From: Membranipora membranacea
Taxonomy: Eukaryota; Bryozoa; Gymnolaemata; Cheilostomatida; Membraniporidae
Assembly (NCBI GenBank): GCA_914767715.1
Contig: OU612067.1
Location: 34,632,162 to 34,696,161 of the forward strand
Direction of reading: 5' to 3'
Length of the DNA stretch: 64,000 nucleotides
The notes beneath the pieces are model-generated. The model was not told the origin of the DNA, ran no database searches, and worked only from the letters and a program-made list of their open reading frames with translations. The position numbers were made by a program, and so were the translations under genes. Shown piece by piece: positions 12,364 through 23,000 of the stretch; position 1 is the stretch's first letter, and the number at the start of each line of letters is the position of its first letter.

Positions 12364-13270
12364 TTTGCTCAGTAGTCTCTATTACAGACTGTTCATCAAG
12401 AGTCTGCATCACAGTTCAAGGCTCATTTCTCCCACTCCTTGTTGTGTGTAGTTATTGTAACACCTTCTGGATTTGGTATCATTGCCTTTCTTTTCTATCA
12501 TATGCAGCTTATAATTGCAATCCATCTCTATTTCAACTGATATCACTAATTCACCATGGGGCAGACTCTAGCAAGAGCAAAAATGGGTACCTCTTATACA
12601 TACAAATTTAGTATGTTAGAGGTTTGAAGGTTATTTCATTGCATGGGAGGGGGTATAGCGTGTAGCTCAGTGTGTGTGGGAGAACGTGGAGGTGTGCAAA
12701 TACTCTGTTTAGTACAATTTGGAATAATCGACATCACTAGCAAAGGTGCCTCTGTTCAAGACAGTTTGTGTGCTCTAAATGCCTTGCCATACTGAGTACA
12801 TCTGTGTGTTAGAGAGTTGTTTAGGCCTGACTGCTGGTACTAACTTTCCCCTGCTAGGTTCACTAAGACGTTTTTACATAAAACTGTTTGCCGAATCTGA
12901 CTTTTTTTTTTCCAGGCTAACAAGAGTGTTTCACTAACAACCGTAGTACATTTGCAACAGAGGGCTTCATCTATACTGCTCTGGGAGCATCCACCTAGCT
13001 GTAGAGATGGCACAGCATGTCCTGAAACTGAGGGTAGGTCTTAAAAATCGTGTTCCATTCCAAACACTTCATCTCACAATGTTGTGCAGTGTCTTAACCA
13101 TAGACCTAAGACCGAGACTTATGTCATTGGTATTTTACTGCACAACTGTTGTTTTATCTCAATTACTTATCTTTGAGCTAAACAGAATCCATGAGCATCT
13201 TAGACTTCACGGGAAATCATATTAAGCAGAAGTGAGGCATTTTATTGAAGTTAACGCTGTGATGCATTTT
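12364..13270 (+). pseudogene. Decayed copy of the SGNH-hydrolase gene
   Basis: Sequence blocks follow the intact gene at 15900-16960 in the same order. They include the exon start region (CTGTTCATCAAGA), the segment around the Asn block (CTAGCAAAGGTGC), the CTGACTGCTGGTAC stretch and the splice donor (GTAGGTCTTAAAAATCGTG). The match also includes downstream non-coding sequence (TCAATTACTTATCTTTGAGC). A 250-bp unrelated insert follows the first block. The GDS and GTND codons are lost and frames are broken, so no SGNH enzyme can be made. Confidence 0.75.
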
Positions 13271-14820
13271 GATCCATTTGATATTAATTCTTACCTAAAC
13301 AATTTTCTGTTAAAGAACAAAATCAATTTGAATTGAGACTGATTATTTCCGCCAGAGGACTTTGTATCTGAGAAAAATGCATGCCTGTATCTAAATTGTC
13401 AAGGCTTGGATAAAGCATGATAGGTGATTTATTTATTAATATGTCTGCTGTTTCAGAGTCTCAAGCAACGTGTACTGCTACCAACATCAGTTCACGCATC
13501 TGAAACAGTTTCCACCTCAATACAAGCTAGCAGGCCAGTCTCTGTTGGTGTACCTGTCTCACCACTGTCGCTGTCAACACCTGCTGTGACCAAGGTGATG
13601 GAGTTCCCCCATTAGGAATACCTCCACATAAACCTATGAAAAATGATACGTTGTTGGTCAGAAAGAAGGTGTCAACTTGGTGAAGCCTGCCAAATACTGT
13701 TTTGGTAAGTAGGTTTATATTTAAACCCTCTCTTACCAATGCTCTATATTTTTTTAGGCTTGATCACTGTCTCTGATGGCCAGTTTGAAATGCATTGGCA
13801 TTCTTCAAATTAAAATAACTAGGGACATAAGAAAAGATTTCAGTTTTCTAGTTGGCTTTCTTACTCTGATGAATGAAAATTCTTCCTTTCAAGGAACCAG
13901 ACTTGTCTATTTCAATCATACTGTTGAATTCATCTTCCTTCACGATATTCAAAGCTGCTCAAATTGATACTTCATATTATTGTCTGTTCGTTGTGTATGA
14001 GAAGACGATCATGAACTTTATGATCAGAAATTATCTAGTCCATAATGTTCTAAATAGATATATCCATAGACCCTTGTGTCCATTGCATTGTCCATCTTTG
14101 CATTTTTTGGTTAGTTGATATTTGGATGGAGTGTATGATTGATACAGAAATGACATGACATATTATATTAATAATAATATTTATGTTTTAGGAGATGTTA
14201 CCTGTGACTGTTCAATTGGGATAGTCTGTAAGCCAGCAGGGGAAGCCTACGAAAAGAGAGACATGCGACCAAAACACATCTTTGATGCAGGTACAGGTTT
14301 TAGCTATCTCATTATTCTCCCTATTCAAAGCTTGGCTATTGACTGCTCATACCTGTCATTGCATCACTGCTGCTTTCGGCTGTTTTGTTGTGTGATCACA
14401 TATTTGTTTTTTTTTCGCGTTGTGCCTCGATTGCTTCACTTTTTCTCACCTCCTGCCTTACTTCCACATTGTAAGGTAAATTAAAATTTTATTGCAGATG
14501 CCTCGCAGTTGAGTTGGTGAAACGGACGTAAGCACAGATCCAGGTGAAGAGTATTGGTTTGGTGAAGGTATGGTGTTTAGTTGTTTTACTGACTTTGTGT
14601 GATCTTGAGCGATGAACGCGTCTCCATATAGCTTAACTTCGCTCAGCATTCACGTGAGAGTCCTAGCCTCGACCACTGGGAGAGGTTCTTACCTCTGCAG
14701 GTCACAACGAATGCAAAAGTAAAGAACGGGGTTCTTTGCGCGGGGATGTAACTACCTTGTTTTGGTCACTTTCACAAGATGTGGTGTTACATACCCAAGT
14801 AAAATGCCAATAATACTCAC
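13271..14820. other. Interval between SGNH copies, with possible unassigned exons
   Basis: Two stretches look weakly exon-like. 13457-13604 is bounded by an AG acceptor and a GTGATG donor and is Ser/Thr/Val/Pro-rich. 14192-14288 follows TTTTAG and ends before GTACAG. They could be remnants of upstream exons of the duplicated gene, but their phases do not join and no family is recognised. Confidence 0.25.
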
Positions 14821-14955
14821 GGGATTTTTTACATTAAACTGTTTGTGGAATCACTCTGATCTTTCTGCTCTAGGCCATCAATAGCGTTTTACTACTACCC
14901 ATAGAATGTTTGCAATGAAGTACTTCATCTGACCCGCTCAATGCTGAGCCTGCTG
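14821..14955 (+). pseudogene. Short third fragment of the SGNH-hydrolase gene
   Basis: TTTTTTACATTAAACTGTTT, GAATCACTC, GAGC/TAGCGTTTTACT and a degenerate TTCATCTGA-CC block follow the order seen at 16285-16400 of the intact gene. Only the C-terminal third is represented, and it contains stops. Confidence 0.6.
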
Positions 14956-15899
14956 TGAAGCACACAAATTATAGAAAAAGGTTGATGAATGTGTAAATTC
15001 AGGAGTTGCCTTCAACTGAAATTTCTAGAGGGGGCAACTCTGACACTTGGTTTAAATTTGCATGTTGTGTTTGAAAATGTTTGCCATGTTTCCATCCCAT
15101 TTCAAACATGGATGTTGCTATTTTATTGCTTGTAGAAGGTGTAATGGGTGAAGATGGCAAGAAGATGAAGTGAAATCTGGATTTAAGTCGGTCATGAAAA
15201 TGATATGAAAATGGTATGAAGCAATAATTTCAGAGGGGGTGTGCTAATTATCACCGGTTGTGTTAGCTTCAACGCGGTATAATGAATGAATTTTGATCCC
15301 CTACCCTACCCTATCTGGATGCACATGTGTGCTTTAGTGCTTGGTCAACCGATTGAGCCTCTCCCTAAAATCCTATGTAAATGCTCCATAAAGTTGAAGT
15401 TGATCCTGCTTATTTATAAAGCCTTTCACGGGTTACTCAACTTTACTCTCTGAAAGGGATTTATAGCTAGCTGTTATTAAAGTGGGGAGTAGGATTTCAC
15501 CTAGATTTAGTTCCCTCAGGGATAATCCAATGTTTACCAATAATTCTTGCTTAGATTTTGATATCACTATTATGAGGATTGAGCCTATTGTCAGATGTTG
15601 CGGGTTTATGAAATAATCCAATGATTACCTTTACCAATCTGGATACCTTCAACATAGGTCATAAAACAACAAATAATCCCAATGCTACCTACAAGGGGAG
15701 TCTGTGAACAAGTACATAAGTCCTGGAATGAGAACCTCTCTTCATAATCGATTTGATCCTCGTAGTGAATCACTGATATTGTCACACATTTACATTTACA
15801 GCTAAGTCAATTATATATTCTATAACTAGTCACCTTCCATTTATTGTGAATAGTAATCGAGTTTTACTCAGTAGTTTTTACTACAGGCTGTTCATCAAG

Positions 15900-17252
15900 A
15901 TGGTAAAAGGGCCTGTTTATAGCGGCAGCGAGTCTGCCGTTCTTGTTGTAGGGGATTCTTTGGTCAAGTATGTTGGAGATGTTAGGTGTGATTTGGAGGT
16001 TGTTTCCTTGCCTGGAAGGGGGGTAGAAAGTGTAGCTGAGTGGGTGTTGGAGAACTCAAAACTCAGGCATAAACTTGTTTTAGTGCATGTTGGAACAAAT
16101 GACCTGGCTAGCAAAGGTGCATCAGTTCTGGAACTTTACGACAGGTTGTGTGCTCTAAATGATTCCATGCCATCTGGAGTACATCTGTGTGTTAGCGAGT
16201 TGTTCAGGCGCTGGGACAGTTGCTTGCCTGACTGCTGGTACACACTTTCTCCTGCTAGGTTGGCTAGGTTTAACCATGATGTTTTTACATTAAACTCTTT
16301 GCTGAATCACTCATATTTTTTTGTTCTGGGTCATCATGAGCGTTTTACTTACAGTCGCTGTGAATTCGCGATGGATGGAGTTCATCTGAACCGTTCCGGG
16401 AGCATTAAACTGACTGAAGAGATGGGACAGTATGCCCAGAAGTGGCAGGTAGGTCTTAAAAATTGTGTTTCATTCAAAACTCTTTGCCTCACAATGTTGT
16501 ACAGTGTCATAACCATAGCTCTTGCAAAGATCATGAGACTTTTCTGTCTTCGGTAGTTTACTGCGCACTACTGTGGGTGATCCTTTCTTGATGCATGTTG
16601 GAATCATTTGTTATATAATTACACTTTAACTAATTGAGACTCTAATCTTCGAATTGGCTTATAATTTGCACAAACTAATCGTCAAAATCACAGTATGAAA
16701 ACAATGAACTCGGGTGACTTTTTATCATGGTGATATTTGAAATGATAATGGAATTGACCATTGATAACACTCCCTGATTTTGAGTAACTGTTTCAGCAAA
16801 AAAATGAGTGACAATTCTGAGATGAAAGCCTCAATTACTTATCTTTGAGCTATACAGTATTTAATGAGCACCCTAGACCTAATAATAAACTCTCAAAGGA
16901 CACCCTATACATAAGTGAGGCAGGTTATTGAGGTTGCGGCATGCCATTGAATGGTGATCCAAGCTAGTGTCCTGTGTATGATGAGCACCCATGTCCCTGC
17001 CCGGCAGCAGTAGCTTAAGAAATTGTTTTTTCTTTTACATGAGATAACAATTCCAATACTGTATGTGGGCAGGTTTTGAGTATTTTTGTTTGAATTCCAT
17101 AAATGTTAGTTACTCTCCTAAAGGATAAAGACCATCCATTGTCTGTTCACTGATATTGTTGTCTTATTTTGCAGAATAACTGGTCACCACTTCTTCGGAG
17201 TCCAACTGGAGATCTCAAAACTGCAACTGGACTACTGTTTACCCCCAAATGA
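15900..17252 (+). CDS. SGNH-hydrolase (GDSL-like esterase) protein, two exons
   Basis: Inferred exons are 15900-16448 and 17175-17252, phase 0, about 208 residues. The ATG follows a possible acceptor (CTACAG). Block I reads VVGDSL (nucleophile Ser), block III GTND (oxyanion Asn) and block V DGVHLN (Asp-x-x-His), so the SGNH catalytic set is complete. There is no signal peptide. In animals, stand-alone proteins of this type are often found in, or derived from, transposable elements; the substrate cannot be predicted. Ending exon 1 at CAG|GTAGGT and joining it to AATAACTGG gives a short C-terminal tail and a TGA stop. Without splicing the ORF runs to 16556. Two decayed copies lie just upstream, indicating local duplication. 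Confidence 0.7.
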
Positions 17253-19787
17253 TAGTGTGCGCAATGGAAACATGATAAAACGCCACTGTATATTGTTGGT
17301 ATGCTTTTATTGGCTGCAAAATATGGAAAATGATTCCTCCTGGGAGATAGATCACATATCTGTCTTACTGGTTTTTGGAAACCTTTTTGGTGCTCACGAG
17401 CGATAAGCATGCTTGCTGAACTTCACTAAGAACTCATGTGAGACTGACTGCTAGGAACAGGAGTGGAATGATTGCAATGATTAGTTTTACTTTCTCTTTC
17501 CTCATATTCATACTCTATTTCATTATCGGTGTTTTTAACATGTAACTGGTGACAACTTTACTAAACCTAACTGAAAAGTAGCAGACTACCACTAATTTTC
17601 ACCATCTTATTTGACTTATCTACCATTACTTTGGCACTCAATTGTTTTTACCATGGTCTGTACTCCCGTCTTTTTCTATAAAATACTGAAGCATTGTGCT
17701 TTTATTATTTTATATGAACTCTCAATCTAGTCAATCGTGTGTTTGAACTCATATTTCTGTTTTCATAGAGGTATTGAAATGTTATGGTCGTTTCTCGATT
17801 TATGTCTAGTTCTAACACAGTTTCATCTATTATTGGCAAGGAAATACAACAAAATCATGTCTCCGTGAATGTGTAGCAAATTTTCTATCCCAATAAAACA
17901 ACATTACCAAAAAGCAAAAAGAAAATTGACTTGTAATGTAAACCTAACTGTTACACCTTTATTGGCGTGGCCGTGCACGTAAAGGCATGCATGTATAGCG
18001 AGTGAAACTCATACACTGGGTGTGCAGGGTCTTCTTGCCTGCCAACATGGAGGCAGTACTCCTTACAAGCAAGGAGACAAAGAGAAAAACTTACACTTTC
18101 CACAAGTAACGTAACTAATGCATTGGGTACTAGTGATGCAGTAACTGGCACCGTAAGATCAATGAACTCCTGGAGTTCATTGGTAAGATCACAAGTCATA
18201 ATTTGTGCCAAGTGAAAAAATGAATGGCCCAACCCATCTTAAAGTCCTACTGCTTTACTAGTAGGACTTGAACACACTGATATGAGCTTAGGGGGTTCCT
18301 TTACCAACCCACAAGAGGGTAAATAGTGAAGACAATCATTTACCGGAGTTTCCCTCTCATGCCATTTTGCAAAAACTTCCTAGCAGTTAGAAACCTATGA
18401 AGACAATATAAGTACAACCCACAAACTCAAAATATCTGCGCAATACTGAAACTAGCGGGTGCGCGGGGAAGCAGGGCGGGCCTGTAGTCTTTTCGGTCTA
18501 AGTGAAGCGATGATTTTTGTTGTTTTGTTGCTGATGGATTTTTAGTGTAAATTTCACATGTCTCCTCATACCATTCATCACTGAGTATGGTAAGGCCATA
18601 ACTGTCTGTGTTGGTACAAAATGAGAGCATGATGGACAAAGTTTGCACACTATTTCATCATTTATATGTACTCAAGTGATGTCCTCTCTAATTTCATATA
18701 AGATTGAACATCAACTTTCATAGTAGTTGGCCCACCTCAGATTGGTTTTGCACAGTTACTACCACAGATGGTGGTGTCAACTGTGTGTGATTGAAGTACC
18801 AATTAAGCTGTACATAAACCTATTTCACTAGTGATATCAGGGAGTGATCACCAAAATTTTACTGGGATATCTTAGCTAGATTCAGTGCAGACCAATTTGA
18901 TGAACAACTATTTTCACTTGCATTGCAAGCACCTGTTGTTAGTATTTGGATATGCTTGCTTAGGGCTAGGCTGGTTGACACTTCTTCTCTAGCAGATCAT
19001 AATCCATAACATAGTTGAGCTTTTGCATGTAATGAACATGTTTTAAGTTGGTAAAGCATGGGTGTCAACAATTTTGCTCATGACGCTCTAATCAGGGTAT
19101 AAAGGGAGTTCTTTTTCTTGTGATAAACAAGTTGAGTCAGTTGTAGGCCAAGGCGCAAGGGTCGCTGTTGTAATTCTATTGGTATGGTTTCGTCTCATAA
19201 TCAATGTGAGAGAAATGTATAAATATCTAGTTTTGCAATGTTTATTATATATATAATTGGCGGACATGTAAATCCCGGCATGTTAAAAAAGCTAATGCCA
19301 ACTTAGGGATTGAGCTCGAAACAGTGTTGAAAATCTAGAACTTCAGAGAGTGCCTACAGTCCTAAACATAGTCCTAAGGCTTAAAAAGAGGTGTCAAAAA
19401 ATGTAGTGCAATGCTCAAGAGATTTAGTAAGCTGAGAGTATCTGTTAGTTGGCTGTTATCATTATCAACGAGTAGTGAGGAGCATTGTATTAGTGAGGTT
19501 CAAGGTAGCTGTTAGTCGTTCTTTCTTGACCCCGACCAGTGTCTAGATCTTTCTGAGAATCATCTATATCAAATCAAACTATAAACATGAGCATATATAT
19601 ATATTACTGTATAGCTTTAAAAAAACAGATGTTACATCAAAAGCATGGAGTTTGCTTCACCGCTTAACAAAATATCGCATTTTAATACATAAATTTTGGC
19701 ATAATGTTTGATGGAATGGGTTACACATGTTTGAATATATGCGGCCAGGGAAGATGGAACATGGATACTTCAGGTATCAACTAGACT
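17253..19787. other. Non-coding interval
   Basis: Only short ORFs with no recognised family are present. Small palindromes occur at about 18160-18182 (CAATGAACTCC fold-back) and 18242-18270. Nothing else is evident. Confidence 0.45.
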
Positions 19788-19914
19788 CTAGAATTTACAA
19801 TATTTGATCTCAGGCAGTAGCAAAAATGAGTGTGTGTAACGTTGTGCAGTCATAGCGCAACGTTACACACACTATTTTTTGCTTCTGCCTGGGATCAAAT
19901 ATTGTAAATTCTAG
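19788..19914. repeat. Fold-back MITE-like element, arms of about 56 bp
   Basis: CTAGAATTTACAATATTTGA and its reverse complement bound the element. The arms pair almost fully through CAACGTTACACACA, leaving a loop of about 13 bases. Both ends carry CTAG. Confidence 0.85.
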
Positions 19915-20105
19915 ATGATGTTTTTGGCTGCTAAAATGAAATTTGATTTTGGATTTGCTTGCCTCATATTGCTCCCAGAGCAAATTTGAAAACATATTTG
20001 GAAAATTCACACCCATGTGGTTCCAACCATGTATTTATTTTCATGATTGGAACATTTTGAAAAAATCCTTTATACCTTTATTTTGCCTTGCTACTGAATA
20101 TAAGT

Positions 20106-20177
20106 AGCCAATGTGTTGGCTCGGTCTGATTGGTGGGTGGGGAGATGAAGCTATCCATCAGACCCAACACGTTGGCT
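20106..20177. repeat. Fold-back repeat, AGCCAATGTGTTGGCT type
   Basis: The left arm AGCCAATGTGTTGGCTCGGT pairs with the right end CCCAACACGTTGGCT. A second member of the family is at 44947-45006. Confidence 0.75.
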
Positions 20178-20394
20178 AATGAATAATGAAGCCCATGGAG
20201 TATGATGTATTGTCTATCAGGTCAAGAGCAAAATTCAGGATGGATACTTTGAATTTGCTGTTTAACAAAACATTTCTTGGCAGTAATAACTGACCAAACA
20301 GTATATTCACACACTTCTTATCCAAATTCCTTGCTCATCTTACACTCATAAATCACACAGATTTGACTTGGATTTCCAGTAATGACAATTGGCT

Positions 20395-21165
20395 CACAGA
20401 CAGCAGGTCACTGACAGTTGATTTGATGAGTTGCAGCCTTGTGTATGTCTGGTTTGTGTTTGTTGTGGTGAAGATGTGAAACTGCGTATGAACCAAGTTA
20501 TCGCGGCTGCGCAGCCAAATGCGTTGCTCAGATAAGTCACTTCTCTCTCATTGGTCAGAATATTAAACTTCCAAAACAAACAACACAAGCACGTGCACAC
20601 AATGCCTAGCCACAATCAAAGCATACTGACTCTCGTGATCTGACTGGGCATGTAGATCACTGATAAACTAGGCTGTAGTTACCACAAAGTAGATGTCGTA
20701 AGGCTAAGTATAAATCATGCGTGACTTTAAATTGCGCATGTGCGAGAACAATGAGTTTAGTCTAGGTTCTGAGAGAAAATTTGGTCAGGGAGAATGGGAT
20801 AGCCCCTGCATGAACTGCCAATCAAAATCAGCTAATAGTGACAAGAGAGAATAACTATCAATATCAATTCCGCACGCATTGAAGAGCATACCACCAGAGC
20901 AGGTAGCCAATCAGATGGCTTCGGAATTCCGAGGCTCAATTTTGCAGAGATCAGCTCATGCCCAGAGCTGAGCATGCGCAGAATGCAATCAAAGCAGTAT
21001 AGCACCAGTGAGCAGATGAAACACATGAGAATAACACATTACAGAAAGAGCTATCTATTGGAACACATACATATCTGCTGTCATTTTATTGATAGATGAG
21101 CATGTGAACACTTGCTAATTTCAAACTGTGAGGAAAATATACATCATGGAGCAACCAGATATTAT
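20395..21165. repeat. Left terminal inverted repeat of the large P-like element
   Basis: 20395-20623 and 20997-21165 align with the reverse complement of 44629 down to about 44204, with only scattered substitutions and small indels. The 362-bp segment between these two blocks is absent from the right end. The repeat reaches past the start codon of the PIF1 gene (21146), so the promoter lies within it. Confidence 0.85.
20624..20985. other. 362-bp insert in the left TIR, flanked by an 11-bp direct repeat
   Basis: CAATCAAAGCA occurs at 20613-20623 and again at 20986-20996, while the right TIR has it once. The segment is therefore an insertion with target duplication on the left, or an ancestral part deleted on the right by recombination between the repeats. 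It contains no recognisable ORF. Confidence 0.65.
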
Positions 21166-21963
21166 AGAACAGATTACTACAGCTGTGAAGGGAGGACACA
21201 ATGTTCTGATCACTGGCCAAGCTGGCACAGGGAAAAGTAAACTTACAAGGACCCTATACAAAACTTTGATGGATACTGGCAAGCATTGCGAATTAACCGC
21301 CACTACAGGCCTTGCTGCTGTGTCTCTGTCAGGCTCAACTATACACCGCTTTACTGGTATGTGTCAATAGTTACACTGAAGTAGTATCAAGGAGTACTCT
21401 TTGGTAGTATATGATTGGATACATCAGCCTTGATTTCTCCAACGCCATACTTTAATTATATTGGTGGTGTGTCAGCACACATAATGGCAAAATCTGAGGT
21501 AATCCTATTGGTATATTGAAAACAAAAGTGGAGATAAACAGCAACCCTGGGGAGTGCCAGTGTTCGTTATGATGGGTTTTGAGATATTGTCATCTACTAT
21601 TGTTCTTTGGGTGGGATTCGATTTGTTAGGAAGCTGTATATCCATTCAGTGACATCGGAGTCAAAATGTGATAGTTGCGAGATAAAGTATGGAACATGTA
21701 TTGTGTTGAATGCAGAAGCAAAGTCAAGGAACAGACACCTGGCATAATTTGAAGCTTTCTTGTCAATGGAATCTGGGATGGTAGTGGTGAGGCAATGTTA
21801 TTTTTTGCTGTTTAATTTTACCAAAACCACCTGATTAATAGGACTATAGGGACATATCAACATCCAAAATCCCCGCGCAAAATCCATGGGGAAACTTTGA
21901 TTTTTTTTAAAGCTGTATAGTAGTAAATAGTCTGTTTTTCCATAATACATTAATCCGTGGCCT

Positions 21964-22158
21964 TGTGAGATAACTTCACAGCTTCCTTTGGAGGACCCAG
22001 GAGGGTCAGGAGAAGGAGCGGCAGAAGCTGTGAGATAACTTCACAGCTTCCTTTGGAGGACCCAGGAGGGTCAGGAGAAGGAGCGGCAGAAGCTGTGAGA
22101 TAACTTCACAGCTTCCTTTGGAGGACCCAGGAGGGTCAGGAGAAGGAGCGGCAGAAGC
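21964..22158. repeat. 65-bp tandem array, three units (5' LTR)
   Basis: The unit starts TGTGAGATAACTTCACAGCT and ends GGAGCGGCAGAAGC. Units start at 21964, 22029 and 22094, then a diverged unit at 22159. Each unit carries its own small hairpin (GCTGTGAGATAACTTCACAGC). Confidence 0.9.
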
Positions 22159-22619
22159 TGTGAGATAACCTCACAGCTTTCTCGGATGACTCAGGAGAGT
22201 CAATAAAAAGGGAGGGCAGAAGCTGTGAGATCTCAAGTTCTCACAGCTCAGGAGATTTCAGATAACGAGAATGGAGCCAGGTGATACCGGTTGACGTCAA
22301 CCACTGCAGAATAATGTATATAATTAAAGTCCAACCTCCGCCTTTTTGGAGGGGATTAAACGTTCTCACAGCTCAGGAGATTTCAGATAACGAGAATGGA
22401 GCCAGGTGATACCAGTTGACGTCAACCACTTCAGAATAATGTATATAACTAAAGTCCAACCTCCGCCTTTTAGGCGCTGACATTTAAATGATATAGATAA
22501 TTAAAGACTTTTTATCAGAAACAAAATCTGGATCAAATCTCCGCTTTTGTCAAGAGGATGGGCGGATGCAATCTCCGGTTTTTTGGCCATGCGCGCCCGC
22601 CGTGGTGAACCCCTGTGCA

Positions 22620-22627
22620 TATAAAAA
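22620..22627 (+). promoter_or_regulatory. TATA box of the LTR promoter
   Basis: TATAAAAA follows a GC-rich stretch and precedes CCGGGGGAACATC. An identical copy is at 28781-28788 in the 3' LTR. Transcription would start about 30 bases downstream. Confidence 0.55.
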
Positions 22628-23000
22628 CCGGGGGAACATCAAGGCAAGTCAGTTCTTTTTGGAGAGCCCTTGGAGCATGTTTTTCTGGTAAAGTATAGAT
22701 TGCTTTTCTGGTATCTAACTTAGTTTATTATTCAAGAATAAAAATTGATTTTAATGTCTAAAAGGTATCTCAACTATGAGTCATTAGTAAATTGAATTAA
22801 TACCTACTTGTAACAAAATGCTAAAGAACAATGTTGTGGATAAATTTGATTAGGTAAACAAAACACTTTTTGTATGGAGTTGCCTTCTTTCTCAACAGGA
22901 AGAAGTTAACTCCATACAAAATAAACATGAGCAAAATGAATGAAATAGTGGTGTCTGTTCTGCTCGGGTATCCGGCCCCAAGTGGGTCGAATATGCGACA

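Larger units (their letters stand above)
21964..23000. repeat. 5' LTR (1037 bp) of the LARD-like element
   Basis: It begins with three 65-bp tandem units and a variant unit. Two related 110-120 bp blocks follow, each containing GTTGACGTCAAC. Next are an AT-rich part, a TATA box at 22620 and a hairpin around TTTTGTATGGAGTTGCC near the 3' end. Confidence 0.85.

Noticed and set aside
20177-20394. The similar fold-backs at 20106 and 44947 as outer boundaries of the giant element
   Set aside because: The sequences between each fold-back and the nearer TIR are unrelated in either orientation. The exact inverted ends with flanking ATTGGCT define the border better.
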